In this document: positions 43,255 to 53,619 of the stretch, piece by piece
Position numbering within the stretch: position 1 is the first letter of the stretch
How the letters are laid out: the number at the start of each line of letters is the position of its first letter
Assembly: GCA_028583685.1 (NCBI GenBank)
Contig: JAMXIF010000032.1
Span: forward strand, 5,272,958 to 5,336,957
From: Petaurus breviceps papuanus
Lineage: Eukaryota > Chordata > Mammalia > Diprotodontia > Petauridae
DNA: 64,000 nucleotides
Reading direction: 5' to 3'
The notes under the pieces: model-generated
Database searches by the model: none
Seen by the model: only the letters and a program-made list of their open reading frames with translations
Told to the model about the DNA's origin: nothing
Program-made: the position numbers and the translations under genes

Positions 43255-43785
43255 ACTTAATTATTTCCTTCATTCTTGAAGAAGATCAATGATATCACAA
43301 GTGTTGTCTTGACTTGTACATGAATTGGATTTAAGTGAGGTAGAGTTGCACAAAGTCTTCCAGAGTTGTCAAAGGCCAGTGGCAAGACAAAGGTCAAGGT
43401 GACTGGTGAGGGCAAGGGATTTAGTGGATAACCTTGGCATCCTTGATGCCTGACCAAGCTCTAAGTGCCCCCCAGTGCCTGCTTTAGCCACCTTCATGAC
43501 CATTGGAGCAAACTGTTCTCATCTACCCATTCCACCAAGGGAAGTCTTCCAATGCTTAAGGCAAACACTTCCCTAACTCACCAAGGGGTTTAAGGCCTTT
43601 GCTTGCCCTTAACATGGTTTAGCTGGTGTGCAGAAGTGGTTTGTTGGGATGTGGCCGCTAGGCATGCCACAGCTTCTTGCAGTCTCAGGTGAGGGTTGGG
43701 TACAGGTAGACACCTAAGGTGGCAGGACAAAGATGACTGGTGGTGGCTTGGGATGCAGTGGTAGAATAGAACTTTAATAAATGCC
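43255..43785 (-). repeat. family X repeat, long copy
   Basis: Plus strand: TTCCTTCATTCTTGAAGAAG, ATGAATTGGATTTAAGTGAGG, CAGTGGCAAGACAAAGG, CCATTCCACCAAGGGAAGTC, GCCACAGCTTCTTGCAG, AGGTAGACACCTAAGG. It pairs block by block with 13080-13690 in the opposite orientation. Confidence 0.75.
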
Positions 43786-43789
43786 TGGT

Positions 43790-44149
43790 GATTAAGTAAT
43801 TGATTATAACTAATTGCTGCCTCCTACAGTTGATGGCTGTTTTTCAAAATACCAGTGTCTGAAACACTCAGAGTAACTGCTATTAACTGATCAGATTCCC
43901 ATTATAGGTAAGGCATCAAGGTTGAAAGCCTCTGAGGATAGACTCCTATATATGTCTTGTGGAGATGATACTCCTTCCTTTTTCTTTCATTTGCCATAGA
44001 AAAGAGTCAAGAGAAATACTGGGAAGATATTCTTCTAAATTGAAAATATTTCAGTGTCAGTATTAGTTGGGGATGGAAATTAAAATTTTGGGACAAATCT
44101 GGAATGGGGAAGAGACTAAGGAGTTTTAACTGCTGATCAAAATGACACA
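43790..44149. other. no recognised feature
   Basis: Nothing assignable. Confidence 0.5.
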
Positions 44150-44425
44150 GTTATATCCAAAGACAGAACTATGGAGTCGGAATGCAGAACGAAGCAGAAT
44201 GTTTTCTTCTTTGTTTTGTTTTATTTTGTTGTTTTTTTTCTCTCATGATTTTTCCCATTCGTTACAATTCTTCTGTGCAACATCACTAATGTGAAAATAG
44301 GAATGTACGTGTAGAGCCTATATCAGATTGCAAGACATCTTGGGGAGGGAGAGAAAATTTAAAACTTATGGAAGTGAATGTTGAAAGCTAAAAATAAATA
44401 ATTTAATTTTAAAAAATAGAATCGG
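44150..44425 (+). mobile_element. L1 3' end, 5' truncated
   Basis: AGACAGAACTATGGAGTCGGAATGCAG, ACATCACTAATGTGAAAATAGG, AGCCTATATCAGATTGCAAG, GTGAATGTTGAAAGCTAAAAATAAATAA: the L1 3' UTR end with an A/T tail. Confidence 0.88.
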
Positions 44426-44696
44426 CCAGGGGGGGAAAAGACACAATTTACTTTTCATCAGAACACCATCCTATATATGTTATTTTTATGCATACAAGCC
44501 TGTCACACTGCTGATGGTACTCAAGATTGGATAATGGTTGAAAAATAACAACAAATCATACCTGCTTCTTACTGTTTGTGACAGCTTCATGGTGTCATAA
44601 GTCCCCAGGCCATCCCTGCTGCTATGAATGCTAGAATTCTCTCTATAGAATGAATTTGACATCTGGGTCTCAGACGCCAAGGTGGCATGAATATTC

Positions 44697-44862
44697 TAAA
44701 TCAGAAATTTAGAACTTGAAGGGTCTGATTCCCTCATTTTAGAGATAAGGAAACTGATGCCCAGGGTAATTAAGTGACTTGCCAGGTCACACTAAATATC
44801 AGAAGTTGAATCTGAACCCAAGTATCCTGACCCCACATCTATTGATCTTTCTATTGTATCTA
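44697..44862 (-). mobile_element. MIR-type SINE
   Basis: GAACTTGAAGGGTCTGATTCCCTC, AGATAAGGAAACTGATGCCC, AAGTGACTTGCCAGG. Confidence 0.72.
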
Positions 44863-46064
44863 GAAGCTTCAGGGGGAGGGGAGGATCAGTATTGGGGAAT
44901 GCTGGTTGAATGCGAATTTGGGGCTTAACCATTCTTTTGAGTGGTTTGAGGGTGCATCTTGTGGGCTGCCCTCAGGCAGAATTAAGGTATGAAATTAGAA
45001 TAGCACTTGATTTGCTGGGAGGAGGGAATGGCAAAATATTTTCCTTGTAGTAATAATGAAAAATGACATTAGCTTTTCTGCACAGATTAGAATATACCAG
45101 ACTGTTTCATCAAACAGTGTCTATTCTAGGAGGTATTATCCTTAGCAACAAGAGAATTTTCCACAAGGGGAGAAGCCATGTAGTTCTATTAAAAGAAATC
45201 CTTGTAGCGAGTCTTAAAAGCAGCCAAATTACAGCTAGTGTGTCCAGCTCCAGAAGTTACCAGATTTCTGGGTCACAAAGTATGGCACAGGAATCTAAGC
45301 ATAATTCTGTTCTCATATTTGCAGTGTTCCTTTCTGATTTCACCACATCTAGTAAAGTGTGGAGGATGGAGTCAGTTTAGATCAGATTACTGCCTGGAAG
45401 GGCCTTATTCACACCTATTCAAATGTCAATTTACTATTAGTACTAAATGCTATCTACTTCAGGGGTTGACTGGGCAGCTGAACCCGTAGCTGACTCATTT
45501 TCTCAATAATATGGAATGGTCTAATATGTCTGATACGTTTGTGGTGCTTGACCTCAGAATGACCAGTTCATTCTGGCATTCTCTATGTAGTAGATGGAAA
45601 TAGATCAGTAACTACTTCTTCAGTAGAGATATAAGGTACATAGGAAGAGAAAATTTCTTCCCCAGGGGCCTTGGCTGTAGCAGACATTTAGAATTTTTTT
45701 AGACGATTAAAAAAATGAGATTCTGAAGAGAGGAGCAGAAATTATTCCAATGAGAAACAGAAAAAGCTGAGGATCCCAGTATGGCTGTACAGGGAACTCT
45801 TCAACCAGCACACTTTTTTAAAAGTTGAGTATAGAAAATGGAAATATGGACAAGTAATGGAGGGAGTAGTATCAGGAATGCTGAAATCCAGAATGTGCTG
45901 AGATTAGAGATGAATCACAAAACCACTCGTTCCCTATACTTTCTCTTGGTGATATCATTGACTCTTGTAGATTCAATGATCATTTATTAGGTCCTGTTTC
46001 TCTTTAAGTGCAGTCCTCCACTGTCAACTGGCTACTGGACATCTCTGCCTGTTGTCCTATCAGC
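44863..46064. other. 1.2 kb without recognised feature
   Basis: A 105-codon plus-strand frame (45063-45380) and smaller ones show no domain or splice context. This is the longest unassigned stretch in the right half, so old unrecognised repeats or conserved non-coding DNA are possible. Confidence 0.45.
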
Positions 46065-46068
46065 AATT

Positions 46069-46559
46069 TGAGAGAAATAATTATTATCCAATGATTTGGG
46101 GAGATCCAGAGTTCCTCCTTTTTCTAGAGTTCTCATTTCTGATGGACATTGATGATAATGAGTTTGAATAAATTTTCTCTTCAATCTTGTTCAGACCCCA
46201 CCCAACCTCATGAGGGAATTAAATCTAAGGTGAGGAAGTCTGTGCTCTATATAGCTATGGATGGGGACAAATTCTTTGATTAGATTGCCCAAGGCTGGGA
46301 AATAAATGACTTAATCAAAGTTACATTCCTCAGCCTCTCATTAGGATAGCTCTATCTCTCATAGTAATATTCATCCTGGTTAACCAATGAGAGTTGATTG
46401 CCACTCTCAGGACCACCCACTTTTCCAAGGGTATATAAATTGTGAGCCTACCACCATGACTAGTCTTTGGTATTTGAGAGTGTCATTGACCCTTTTATTA
46501 ATAAAATGCTTGCATTATCAACACAATGATCAATTACCCAGAAATTATTGTGCCTCTCA
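46069..46559 (+). mobile_element. solo LTR, family B
   Basis: 491 bp from TGAGAGAAATAATTATTATC to TGCCTCTCA. TATA box GGGTATATAAATTGTGAG and poly(A) signal TTATTAATAAAATG are in the expected order. It aligns along its length with 51935-52427. The flanking 4-mers AATT and AACT differ at one position. Confidence 0.82.
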
Positions 46560-46569
46560 AACTTTTTAA

Positions 46570-47085
46570 ATGTCACATGTTCAAACTTAGTATTTCCAGA
46601 AGGGAACATGTCTTTCTTCCAGTCCCAAATCTAACCCTCCTCCTCCATTTTCTTTCAATTCTCCATTTATGTTGGGATCTTCTGCCCCTTCTCTCAACAT
46701 ACATGGTCTCTACCCCAGGGCAGATCCTTACCACAATTGCCTTCTAATTGGTCTCTGCACTTCCAGTCCCTTTTGTTTCCAATTTGTCTTTCACATAGTT
46801 GCCAAAATAATCTTTCTAATGCAGAGGACCAATCACATCCCTCCCCTGAGCCAACTTATACTGTATATGGCATACTTGTTCTTAATTGTCCTTTAGTACA
46901 TGGTTTATTTTCTGCCTTTCTGTTTAAGACGGTACCTGACACATCCAGGTGCTAAATAAATGCTAGTTGACTGTCCAACAATTGTTAGTTCTTGATTTCC
47001 TCTCAAATAACTGTGTATTTACTTATTTGCATACTTATTGTATTTGTATCTCTATTGCTTGCACAAAGTAAGCCCTTAAATATTT
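46570..47085 (+). mobile_element. L2 3' region
   Basis: CAATTGCCTTCTAATTGGTCTC, TGCCAAAATAATCTTTCTAATGC, GTACCTGACACATCCAGGTGC, then a second fragment around 47010-47085. Confidence 0.72.
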
Positions 47086-47124
47086 GAATTAAATTGAACA
47101 AAAAAACCCTGATGACACATTAGT

Positions 47125-47951
47125 CGTAATTTTTTTTTTTTTGGTCCTGTCCTTTGTGACACCATTTAGGGTTTTCTTGGCAAAGATTCTGGAGTGGTTT
47201 GCCATTTTCTTCTCTGGCTCATTTTTACAGATGAGGAAACTGAGGCAAACAGGGTTTAGTGACTTGCCCAGAGCCACACAGCTTGTAAATGTGTGAGGTC
47301 AGATTTGAACTTCTTCTTGACTCCCAGCCAGGCATTCTATCTGATGGGGTTTAGGTTCTGGGAATCCCCTTGAATCTTCCCATTGAGAAAGCATTTGTCT
47401 GAGGCCATAAGCTTTTCATACTGCTAGGCCCAAATCTCTGTTACTCTTAACTTAGCCTAGTCTTCCATTGTCCAGTTACTTCCCACACTTGATCCTATCA
47501 AAATATCTATACCTAAATCTGTTACCCTTAAATTAGCCTAGCTCTTCATTGTTTGTCATCTCCAGGTAACCTTCAGCTACTTCCCACCCTTAATCCCATT
47601 CCTCAGTCTTGGCAAGATCCTCCTTAGCCTCCTCCTCAACACCCTCCCCAAATCCCTCCTCTAGACCACTCCTAGATCCCTCCCACAACCTTTCTGTGTA
47701 TAAGATCCATCTTGCCTACAGGAAGGCAGGGGGATTCAATCTGCCCAGCTTGTCAACAAGCTTCACAAATACTTAGGTTCCTTAAGAGTCTCCCCATTAT
47801 GGCAAATCTTTAATAAACTTTGCTTTTCTTTGGCCAAGAGAAGACTCGAGTCAAATTCATTCCGCAGGACCTGGTGTGTTGGTATTTGGGGGTCTTGAGC
47901 ATCCCTAAACCCCAAACCTCAACATATCCACTGTGCCACCTAGCTGCCCTT
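47125..47951 (-). mobile_element. Mar1-type SINE split by a solo LTR
   Basis: 47125-47341 carries the tail and middle (TTGGCAAAGATTCTGGAGTGG, GAGGAAACTGAGGCAAACAGG). 47925-47951 carries the head (CCACTGTGCCACCTAGCTGCC). The two abut exactly if the LTR and one TATC are removed. Confidence 0.92.
47342..47924 (+). mobile_element. solo LTR, family A, inside a SINE
   Basis: 583 bp from TGATGGGGTTTAGG to CCTCAACA with TATC on both sides (47338-47341 and 47925-47928). TATA-like GTGTATAAGATCC and poly(A) signal CTTTAATAAACTTTGC are present. The only plus-strand member of family A here. Confidence 0.92.
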
Positions 47952-48082
47952 AGTTGCACTTTAGGTCTCTCTAGTAAAAAAGTCTTCTCCCAGTACCTTT
48001 TAAATGTAAAGAAGTGACACCAGGGACCATTTCTCCTTGGTTTCTCTATTCTCCTCTAAGGAGAAACTTTTTGGATTAGATT

Positions 48083-48143
48083 TACTAGTCATGTGACTTT
48101 GGGCAAGTCACTTAACCCCAATTGCCCTCCAAAAAGAAAAAAA
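48083..48143 (+). mobile_element. tRNA-derived SINE, 3' fragment
   Basis: ACTAGTCATGTGACTTTGGGCAAG, then CCAATTGCCCTCCAAAAAG. Confidence 0.8.
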
Positions 48144-48145
48144 AG

Positions 48146-48270
48146 TGCTAGGGATACAAATAAAAGCAAAAAGAAAGACCCCCGGCCTTCAGGGGACTTA
48201 CTTTTTAATGGGAGTTGGGGGGAATCAATGAGTTGCTACAAAGGTGGAAGAGAGAGAAGGTACCCTCCTG
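48146..48270 (-). mobile_element. L2 3' end fragment
   Basis: GTGCTAGGGATACAAATAAAAGC, then CTTCAGGGGACTTACTTTTTAATGGG. Confidence 0.62.
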
Positions 48271-48274
48271 GGGC

Positions 48275-48405
48275 TGATTGTCCTTTGTTCTCACAAAGGA
48301 CCCGTAACATCATGAGAGTGATTTCTCGACTTTTGAGTGACTTGGCAGAGCTATGCAAAGTCATCAGAGTCCAGTGGCAAGACTTAAGTCAAGATAATTA
48401 GTGAT
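48275..48405 (-). repeat. family X repeat, 3' part
   Basis: TTGTCCTTTGTTCTCACAAAGGACC, then GAGTGACTTGGCAGAGCTATGCAAAG and CCAGTGGCAAGACTTAAG. Confidence 0.68.
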
Positions 48406-48543
48406 GGCAATGTACATGGTGGTAAAATCTAGAGAATGGAGGATAACTGATTTAGATCCCTATTCAGAATGGAGGCTGAAGAAGGGAAGAGGCAGTAGAA
48501 ATATGGTGGCAAATTCTAGATCTGGACTGACCAATAGTGAAAG

Positions 48544-49120
48544 TGATGGGGTACCTGGGGTCTAGGTCTATTTGTGGAACCAATTTGTAAAACCACTCTG
48601 TGCAGTTGTAACTGCAATTTGTATTGTAAAATTGTAATCTGTGAAATCCGTTTCCCAACCTTGGGCTCTGCTTCTTCCCCCTATCAGCACTCGGCCTAGG
48701 CAACACCTTGTGACTCCTTTGTTCTTACTTAATCTCTTCATGTCTCCTCTCCTCCGGCCTGGCCCAAATATTCCTTTGTCCTTGCCTCATGTCTCCTCCA
48801 TCTCATCTAAACCATCTATGCACTAAAGTCACAACTTCTTCCTCTCCGTCAGCTCTAACCTTTTTCTATGCACTGAGGTTCCCTCCATCCGGTCAGCCCA
48901 GACAATGGCAGCCCTACCCTTTAAAAGTAAAAGCATGTACCCCTCTCGCTCGCAGGTCCCCTAAGGACTCTTGCCTGCTGTAAAGGTGTAAAAATAAACT
49001 TTCTCAACTCTAACTCCAGGCAAGGATGAGCTGAATTCTTTCTAGACGCCATTGCAGGTTTCCTGGTCTTGGATAAGATCAGCGTTCCTGCTGAACCTAT
49101 AGGGATTCCGTCCCTCATCA
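48544..49120 (+). mobile_element. solo LTR, family C (ERV1-like)
   Basis: 577 bp from TGATGGGGTACC to CGTCCCTCATCA, with AAAG on both sides (48540-48543 and 49121-49124). Poly(A) signal AATAAA at 48993-48998, preceded by a TTTAAAAG TATA-like site near 48920. The first 11 bases equal those of family A; the rest differs. Confidence 0.68.
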
Positions 49121-49124
49121 AAAG

Positions 49125-49394
49125 GGGCCTCAGGGGTAGGTGGAGAAGGCAGCATGTTTAGCTAGAAGCAATGAATGCCTACAGATAGTTAAATAGTGAG
49201 CATTTAAACTCAGTATTTCAAATGGTTTTTGCATTTCGATCTTTTGTAAAACTTGGTGCTGAGTGTTAAAGGATTACAAAGAAAATATTGGAAGAAGGCA
49301 ATATCCAAGGATCCTAGTGACAAGACCAAACGAGACATCCATCATACTTACTAAGTTAACAGACAAAACATTCCTAGATTTCCTAGTTGTGGTG
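49125..49394. other. no recognised feature
   Basis: AT-rich, nothing assignable. Confidence 0.5.
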
Positions 49395-49398
49395 ATCC

Positions 49399-49966
49399 TG
49401 AAGAGGTTACCCATAAAGAGGGTTGCTCTGGAGACCGAAAAAAACTCAACACACGGAGTCCTGCCGAATGAATTCAACTCAAGTCTTCTCTTAGCCAAAG
49501 AAAAGTTTATCAAAAGTTTGCTTGTATTGGACACAGAGTAAGTCCCTGCTAGGTCATTCTCTGGTGCTTTCACACCACATGGAGGGAAGATGGGATCTTA
49601 CATACAGAAAGTTGTGGGAGGAATCTAGGGGTGGTCTAGAGGAGGAGTTTGGGGAGAGTCTTCAGGAGAAGTCAGATGAGGTCAATGAGTGTTTAAGGGT
49701 GGGAAGTTGCTGGAGACTACCTGGAGACTACAGACAAAGGTGGGCTAGGCTAGTTCAAGGGTGGATTGATATTTTGGTAGGCTCAAGGGTGGGAAGTCTA
49801 GTAACAGAGGTTTGCACCCAGCCAGCCACAAGGTAAGGCTTATGGCCTCATGCAAATGCCTCATCCAATGGGATGATTTAATCAGAGTTCAAAGGGGGTT
49901 CCCAGAGCCTATACCTCAAAGATTCAAGGAGAGCTCAAGGGGATTCCCAGAGCCTGAACTTCATCA
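49399..49966 (-). mobile_element. solo LTR, family A
   Basis: 568 bp flanked by ATCC (49395-49398 and 49967-49970). Plus strand: TGAAGAGGTTACCC start, AAGAAAAGTTTATC, GATGGGATCTTACATACAG, CATCA end. The block GGGTTCCCAGAGCCT is duplicated near the end (49886-49965). Fossil. Confidence 0.86.
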
Positions 49967-50019
49967 ATCCCATATACATCTCCAAACTGAATTTTAGAAA
50001 AAAAAAATTGGAAAAAAAT

Positions 50020-50462
50020 CTGATGTGATTCTAATCTGCATTAAAAGTAGCATAGCATCTGAAACACATGTGATAACTCCACTGTGCTCTACCCTGGACA
50101 GATCACATATCGAATAGCATGTTTATTTCTGGACACTAGATTTTAGGAAGGACATTCTCCTGCTGCAGAACATCCAGAAGATGGCACCTGGGATGGTGAG
50201 GGACTTGAAGATGATGCCATCTAAGGATCAGTTGATGTTTAACTTAGAGAACAGAATACTTAGAAACCCCATGATTCAGTCTTCAAGTATTTGAAAGATT
50301 ATCACTTGAAAGGGGAAAAAGTCTTGTTCTATTTGGCCCCCAGGGGTCAAACAAGGAGCAAAGTAGTTCAGTAGAGTTATCCAAAAATAGCATTGGTTGC
50401 CTCCAGAGCTAGTGATTTCTCCCTCACTAGAGATTTTCCCTGCCTTGCCACAATTATTAAGC
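50020..50462 (+). mobile_element. L3/CR1 LINE 3' region
   Basis: CTCTACCCTGGACAGATCACA, TTCTGGACACTAGATTTTAGGAAGGACATT, AACATCCAGAAGATGGC, AGTCTTCAAGTATTTGAAAG, GTCTTGTTCTATTTGGCCCC: the CR1-group ORF2 C-terminus, sense strand. Confidence 0.82.
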
Positions 50463-50689
50463 ATTTATTTTCTCTTCTGCCAACCTAAGAAAAAAACTAG
50501 GAGAAAAAGAAATACAAAACCTTTTGTAATACGCAGAGTCAAACAAAACAAAATTCTCACATTGGACATTCTAATATGACTAATATCCAATATTTATTAT
50601 CATTATAGAATATGTAACCATATATTACATTTATAGTGCATACATATAGTTATAGCTATATCTAGATGTGTATGTATGCACAAGCACAC

Positions 50690-51100
50690 ACACAAATTCT
50701 ATATCTTGAGTCTATTACCTCTCTGTTAGAAGGTGGATTGAAACATTATCATGGGTTCCCTCAAATTGTGGTTCATCATTGCATTGATTATAGTGTTCAT
50801 AGTTCTTAAGTCTTTAAAAAATTGCCTTTACACTGTTATTATTGTGTGAATTATTCTCATGCTTCTGTTCATTTCACTCTTCATAAGTTCATGCAAAAGT
50901 CTTCCTAGGTTTCTCTGAAACTTCTCCTTTGATTGCTTCTTAGGGTACAATAGTATCCCATTACATTACTATACCATAATTTGTTCAGCCATTGTCCAAT
51001 TGATGGGCATCCCCTTCTTCTCCAGTTCTTTGCTGATACAAAAAATTATTATAAATGTTTTTGTATGTGAGTCCTTTTCCTCTTTAATTAATCTCTTTAG
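50690..51100 (-). mobile_element. L1 ORF2 C-terminus and 3' UTR (older subfamily)
   Basis: Plus strand: TTTCTCTGAAACTTCTCC, TACAATAGTATCCCATTACAT, TTTGTTCAGCCATTGTCCAATTGATGGGC. The minus strand of this is the L1 ORF2 C-terminal region. More diverged than the copy at 61330. Confidence 0.78.
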
Positions 51101-51103
51101 AAC

Positions 51104-51410
51104 AGGGGTTGGCAAATCTGGCCAGCTGCCAGTTTTTGTACCACCTACTAGCTAAGAATAATTTTTACCTTTTTTTTTTTTTTTGGAGCAGGGAAGGCTG
51201 GGCAGTTGGGGTTAAGTGACTTGCCCAAGGTCACACAGCCAGTAAGTGTTAAGTGTCTGAGGCCAGATGTGAACTCAGGTCCTCCTGATTCCAGGGTTGG
51301 TGCTCTATTCACTATGCCACCTAGCTGCCTCATTTTAAAAATACAATAAAATACAATTTAAAAATTTTTTAAATACAATAAAACTCTGTTTAAAAATGGT
51401 AACAACCCTT
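51104..51410. mobile_element. hAT-like MITE split by a SINE
   Basis: CAGGGGTTGGCAAATCTGGCC is a classic hAT MITE terminus; CTAGCTAAGAATAATTTTTACC follows as in that family. The rest continues after the SINE as AT-rich text, and the far terminus is not clear. Confidence 0.65.
51163..51334 (-). mobile_element. tRNA-derived SINE, full length
   Basis: T15 tail, GGGCAGTTGGGGTTAAGTGAC, AAGTGTTAAGTGTCTGAGGCC, CACTATGCCACCTAGCTGCC. Confidence 0.93.
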
Positions 51411-51429
51411 CTTAGCTGGGAGCAGATTT

Positions 51430-51930
51430 CACCCTTGCAAATAATTTTTACTTTAGGATATCACTATAGATTTTTGATCAATGGCTTGTTGACAGTTTGA
51501 AGATGTCTGTTCAACTACTGGTGGCACATGGCCTCTGGGGATCTTTCTAGTTCTGAGATTCTACAATTCAGTAAAATCTTGAGTAACTGAAGAAGCTAAG
51601 CTGGAACAATTTTATAAGTATCATCTGCTTTGAAGCTGGGCAGCCTAAAATTTCTCATGGATATTCACCAGCAAGACTTAGAGAGTTACAAGTAACTACT
51701 TGTTTCAGCAAACTTGAGTTTACCAACACTGAGAGAACAAGAAAACACACAGCACTCTGAATCTTTAAGTAAAGATCGGTAATAGAACTAGTTCTGCTAT
51801 AATGCTTATTTTGAAAATGTGAATTTGTTTTAGTGCAACTGATATACTTGGGAAGAATTTGATTATAGCACAGATTTCTCCTCTATGTGTAATTTTGTGA
51901 AACAGTAAGAACCCAGAAAAATGTACCTTT
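51430..51930. other. no recognised feature
   Basis: Nothing assignable. Confidence 0.5.
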
Positions 51931-51934
51931 TCAC

Positions 51935-52427
51935 TGTGTGAAAAATAATTCTTAATAATTAATAATTTGGGGGGAGACTTCAGAGCCCTCCCCCTTCTTC
52001 TAAAGTCCTTTAAAAGTAAAGTCTTAGCATTGACTCTCCTAGATCTGGGTCAGACCCCACCCAACCTTGCTAGGAATTTAATCTTGGGTGAGGAAGTTCA
52101 TTGTGTTCTGCTCAGGCTTGAGTAGGGTATACTTTCTTTGAATTGATAGCCTAAAGCTATGAATGGTCTGGTTTAGAGACACTTTCCCCAACCAAGAGAT
52201 ATTCAGCTCTTCATTTTAACATATCCCACCTCTAACCCAATTAGATTTAATCTCTGTTGAATGAAGTCAAATCAAGACTCATCTTTGAAGGGTATATAAA
52301 TTGTGAGTCTGCCGTCATGATCCTCTTTGGTTCAAGAGAGACAGTCAGATGACCATCCTTTTATTAATAAGCTGCTAGCCTTGTTAATATAATTATTAAA
52401 TTACCCAGAAACTATGTCTCTTGAGCA
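51935..52427 (+). mobile_element. solo LTR, family B
   Basis: 493 bp from TGTGTGAAAAATAATTC to CTCTTGAGCA, flanked by TCAC (51931-51934 and 52428-52431). TATA box GGGTATATAAATTGTGAG and poly(A) region TTATTAATAAGC. Second copy of the family at 46069. Confidence 0.85.
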
Positions 52428-52431
52428 TCAC

Positions 52432-52940
52432 AACTATAATTCATAAATTTCAATATTTCCCTTGGTCTAGAAAATTAGACAAAGAACTCCTGTATGAAGA
52501 TATTCACTAATGGTCATCTCTTTCACCTAGTTTTCTTCCTGTTTCCTACCATAATCTAAAGGTTCATGAAAAGCAGCAGGTGGTTCAGGCATTGACTCTC
52601 AGGATCATGGACTACAAAGGGAAGAAGGCTCTACAAGGGAGTGAGTCATGATGACTGTTGGACTTTAGTTGATAGTGGCAATGCTGATTGTGGCTCAGCC
52701 CAATTGTTCCCAAGTCCCATTCTTTGTGCTGCTGCAAGGTCAGAGAAAGAAGGATGAAAGAGATACTTCCCAAGGATAGGAAGGGGCCTTTTATCCTATT
52801 TCATAACTATTGGTACTTTGCAAAGTAGTAAGAGGATCCTCTTGGCCCTAGATGAAAGTGGAATGGATAATTTGCCTCACTGTCAGGACCATTAGAAATT
52901 GCTCAGCCAATCTCTATCTCTGTCTTCATGATTCATCTCC
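52432..52940. other. no recognised feature
   Basis: Nothing assignable. Confidence 0.5.
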
Positions 52941-52944
52941 TAGG

Positions 52945-53115
52945 GTCCTATATGTTTTGCATGATTCCACACGTATAACCTATATCAAATTGCTTTCATC
53001 TCATGGAAGAGTTGGGGAAAGGGAGAAGGGATCGAGTTGGAGAATTTGGAACTCAAAATTTTAAAACAACAAATGTTAAAATTTGTTTTTACATGTAATT
53101 GGAAAAAAACATATT
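52945..53115 (+). mobile_element. L1 3' end (another subfamily)
   Basis: TTTTGCATGATTCCACACG, TATCAAATTGCTTTCATCTC, a GGGGAAAGGGAGAAGGG run, and AGAATTTGGAACTCAAAATTTTAAAACAAC. Confidence 0.8.
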
Positions 53116-53615
53116 ATTTTTCAGAGGACAACAATTCAAAAAGGTGGAAAGATAAACAAAGGCACTGGGCTATACATTTACCAGAGAAGAAATCCTCCAA
53201 ATGCCGTGTAATGTCATCCAATAAGTAAGAATTTGCCAACTATACAAAGAAATTATATATTTGTATTTGTGTTTTATTCAAAGGGCTTTTAAAATCTGAC
53301 CTTACCTCTGCCTTAAACTTTCTGATAGAATATTTTCAGGAAGTAACAGGCTGATTGTCCAATTTTTTTTTTTTAGGTCAGGACTATGCCCTTTCTGATT
53401 TAGCTAAATGTGTGTCTCTATCCCTCCATTCAGATGGTCCATTATATTTCCAGCATTGTCTTTCTGAATAAGACAAAGCTTGTTGATCTGTAGTTTTCCA
53501 GATGACTGCTGGAGAGCCTGTTGATTATGGCAGGACCTTTAACTCCTCTTAATATTGAATTAGAGCATGATTATATCTCCTGTTTCCAGAGATACCAATG
53601 ATCGATTTTATTTGG
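53116..53615. other. no recognised feature
   Basis: Nothing assignable. Confidence 0.5.
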
Positions 53616-53619
53616 TTGT

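Noticed and set aside
45063-45380. 105-codon frame in the long unassigned block
   Set aside because: Possible in principle, but no domain, no neighbouring exon-like frames with splice sites, and length within chance for 64 kb.
46069-52427. A single 6.4 kb provirus bounded by the two family B LTRs
   Set aside because: Each LTR has its own flanking 4-mer and the interior is made of unrelated older repeats and other LTRs.
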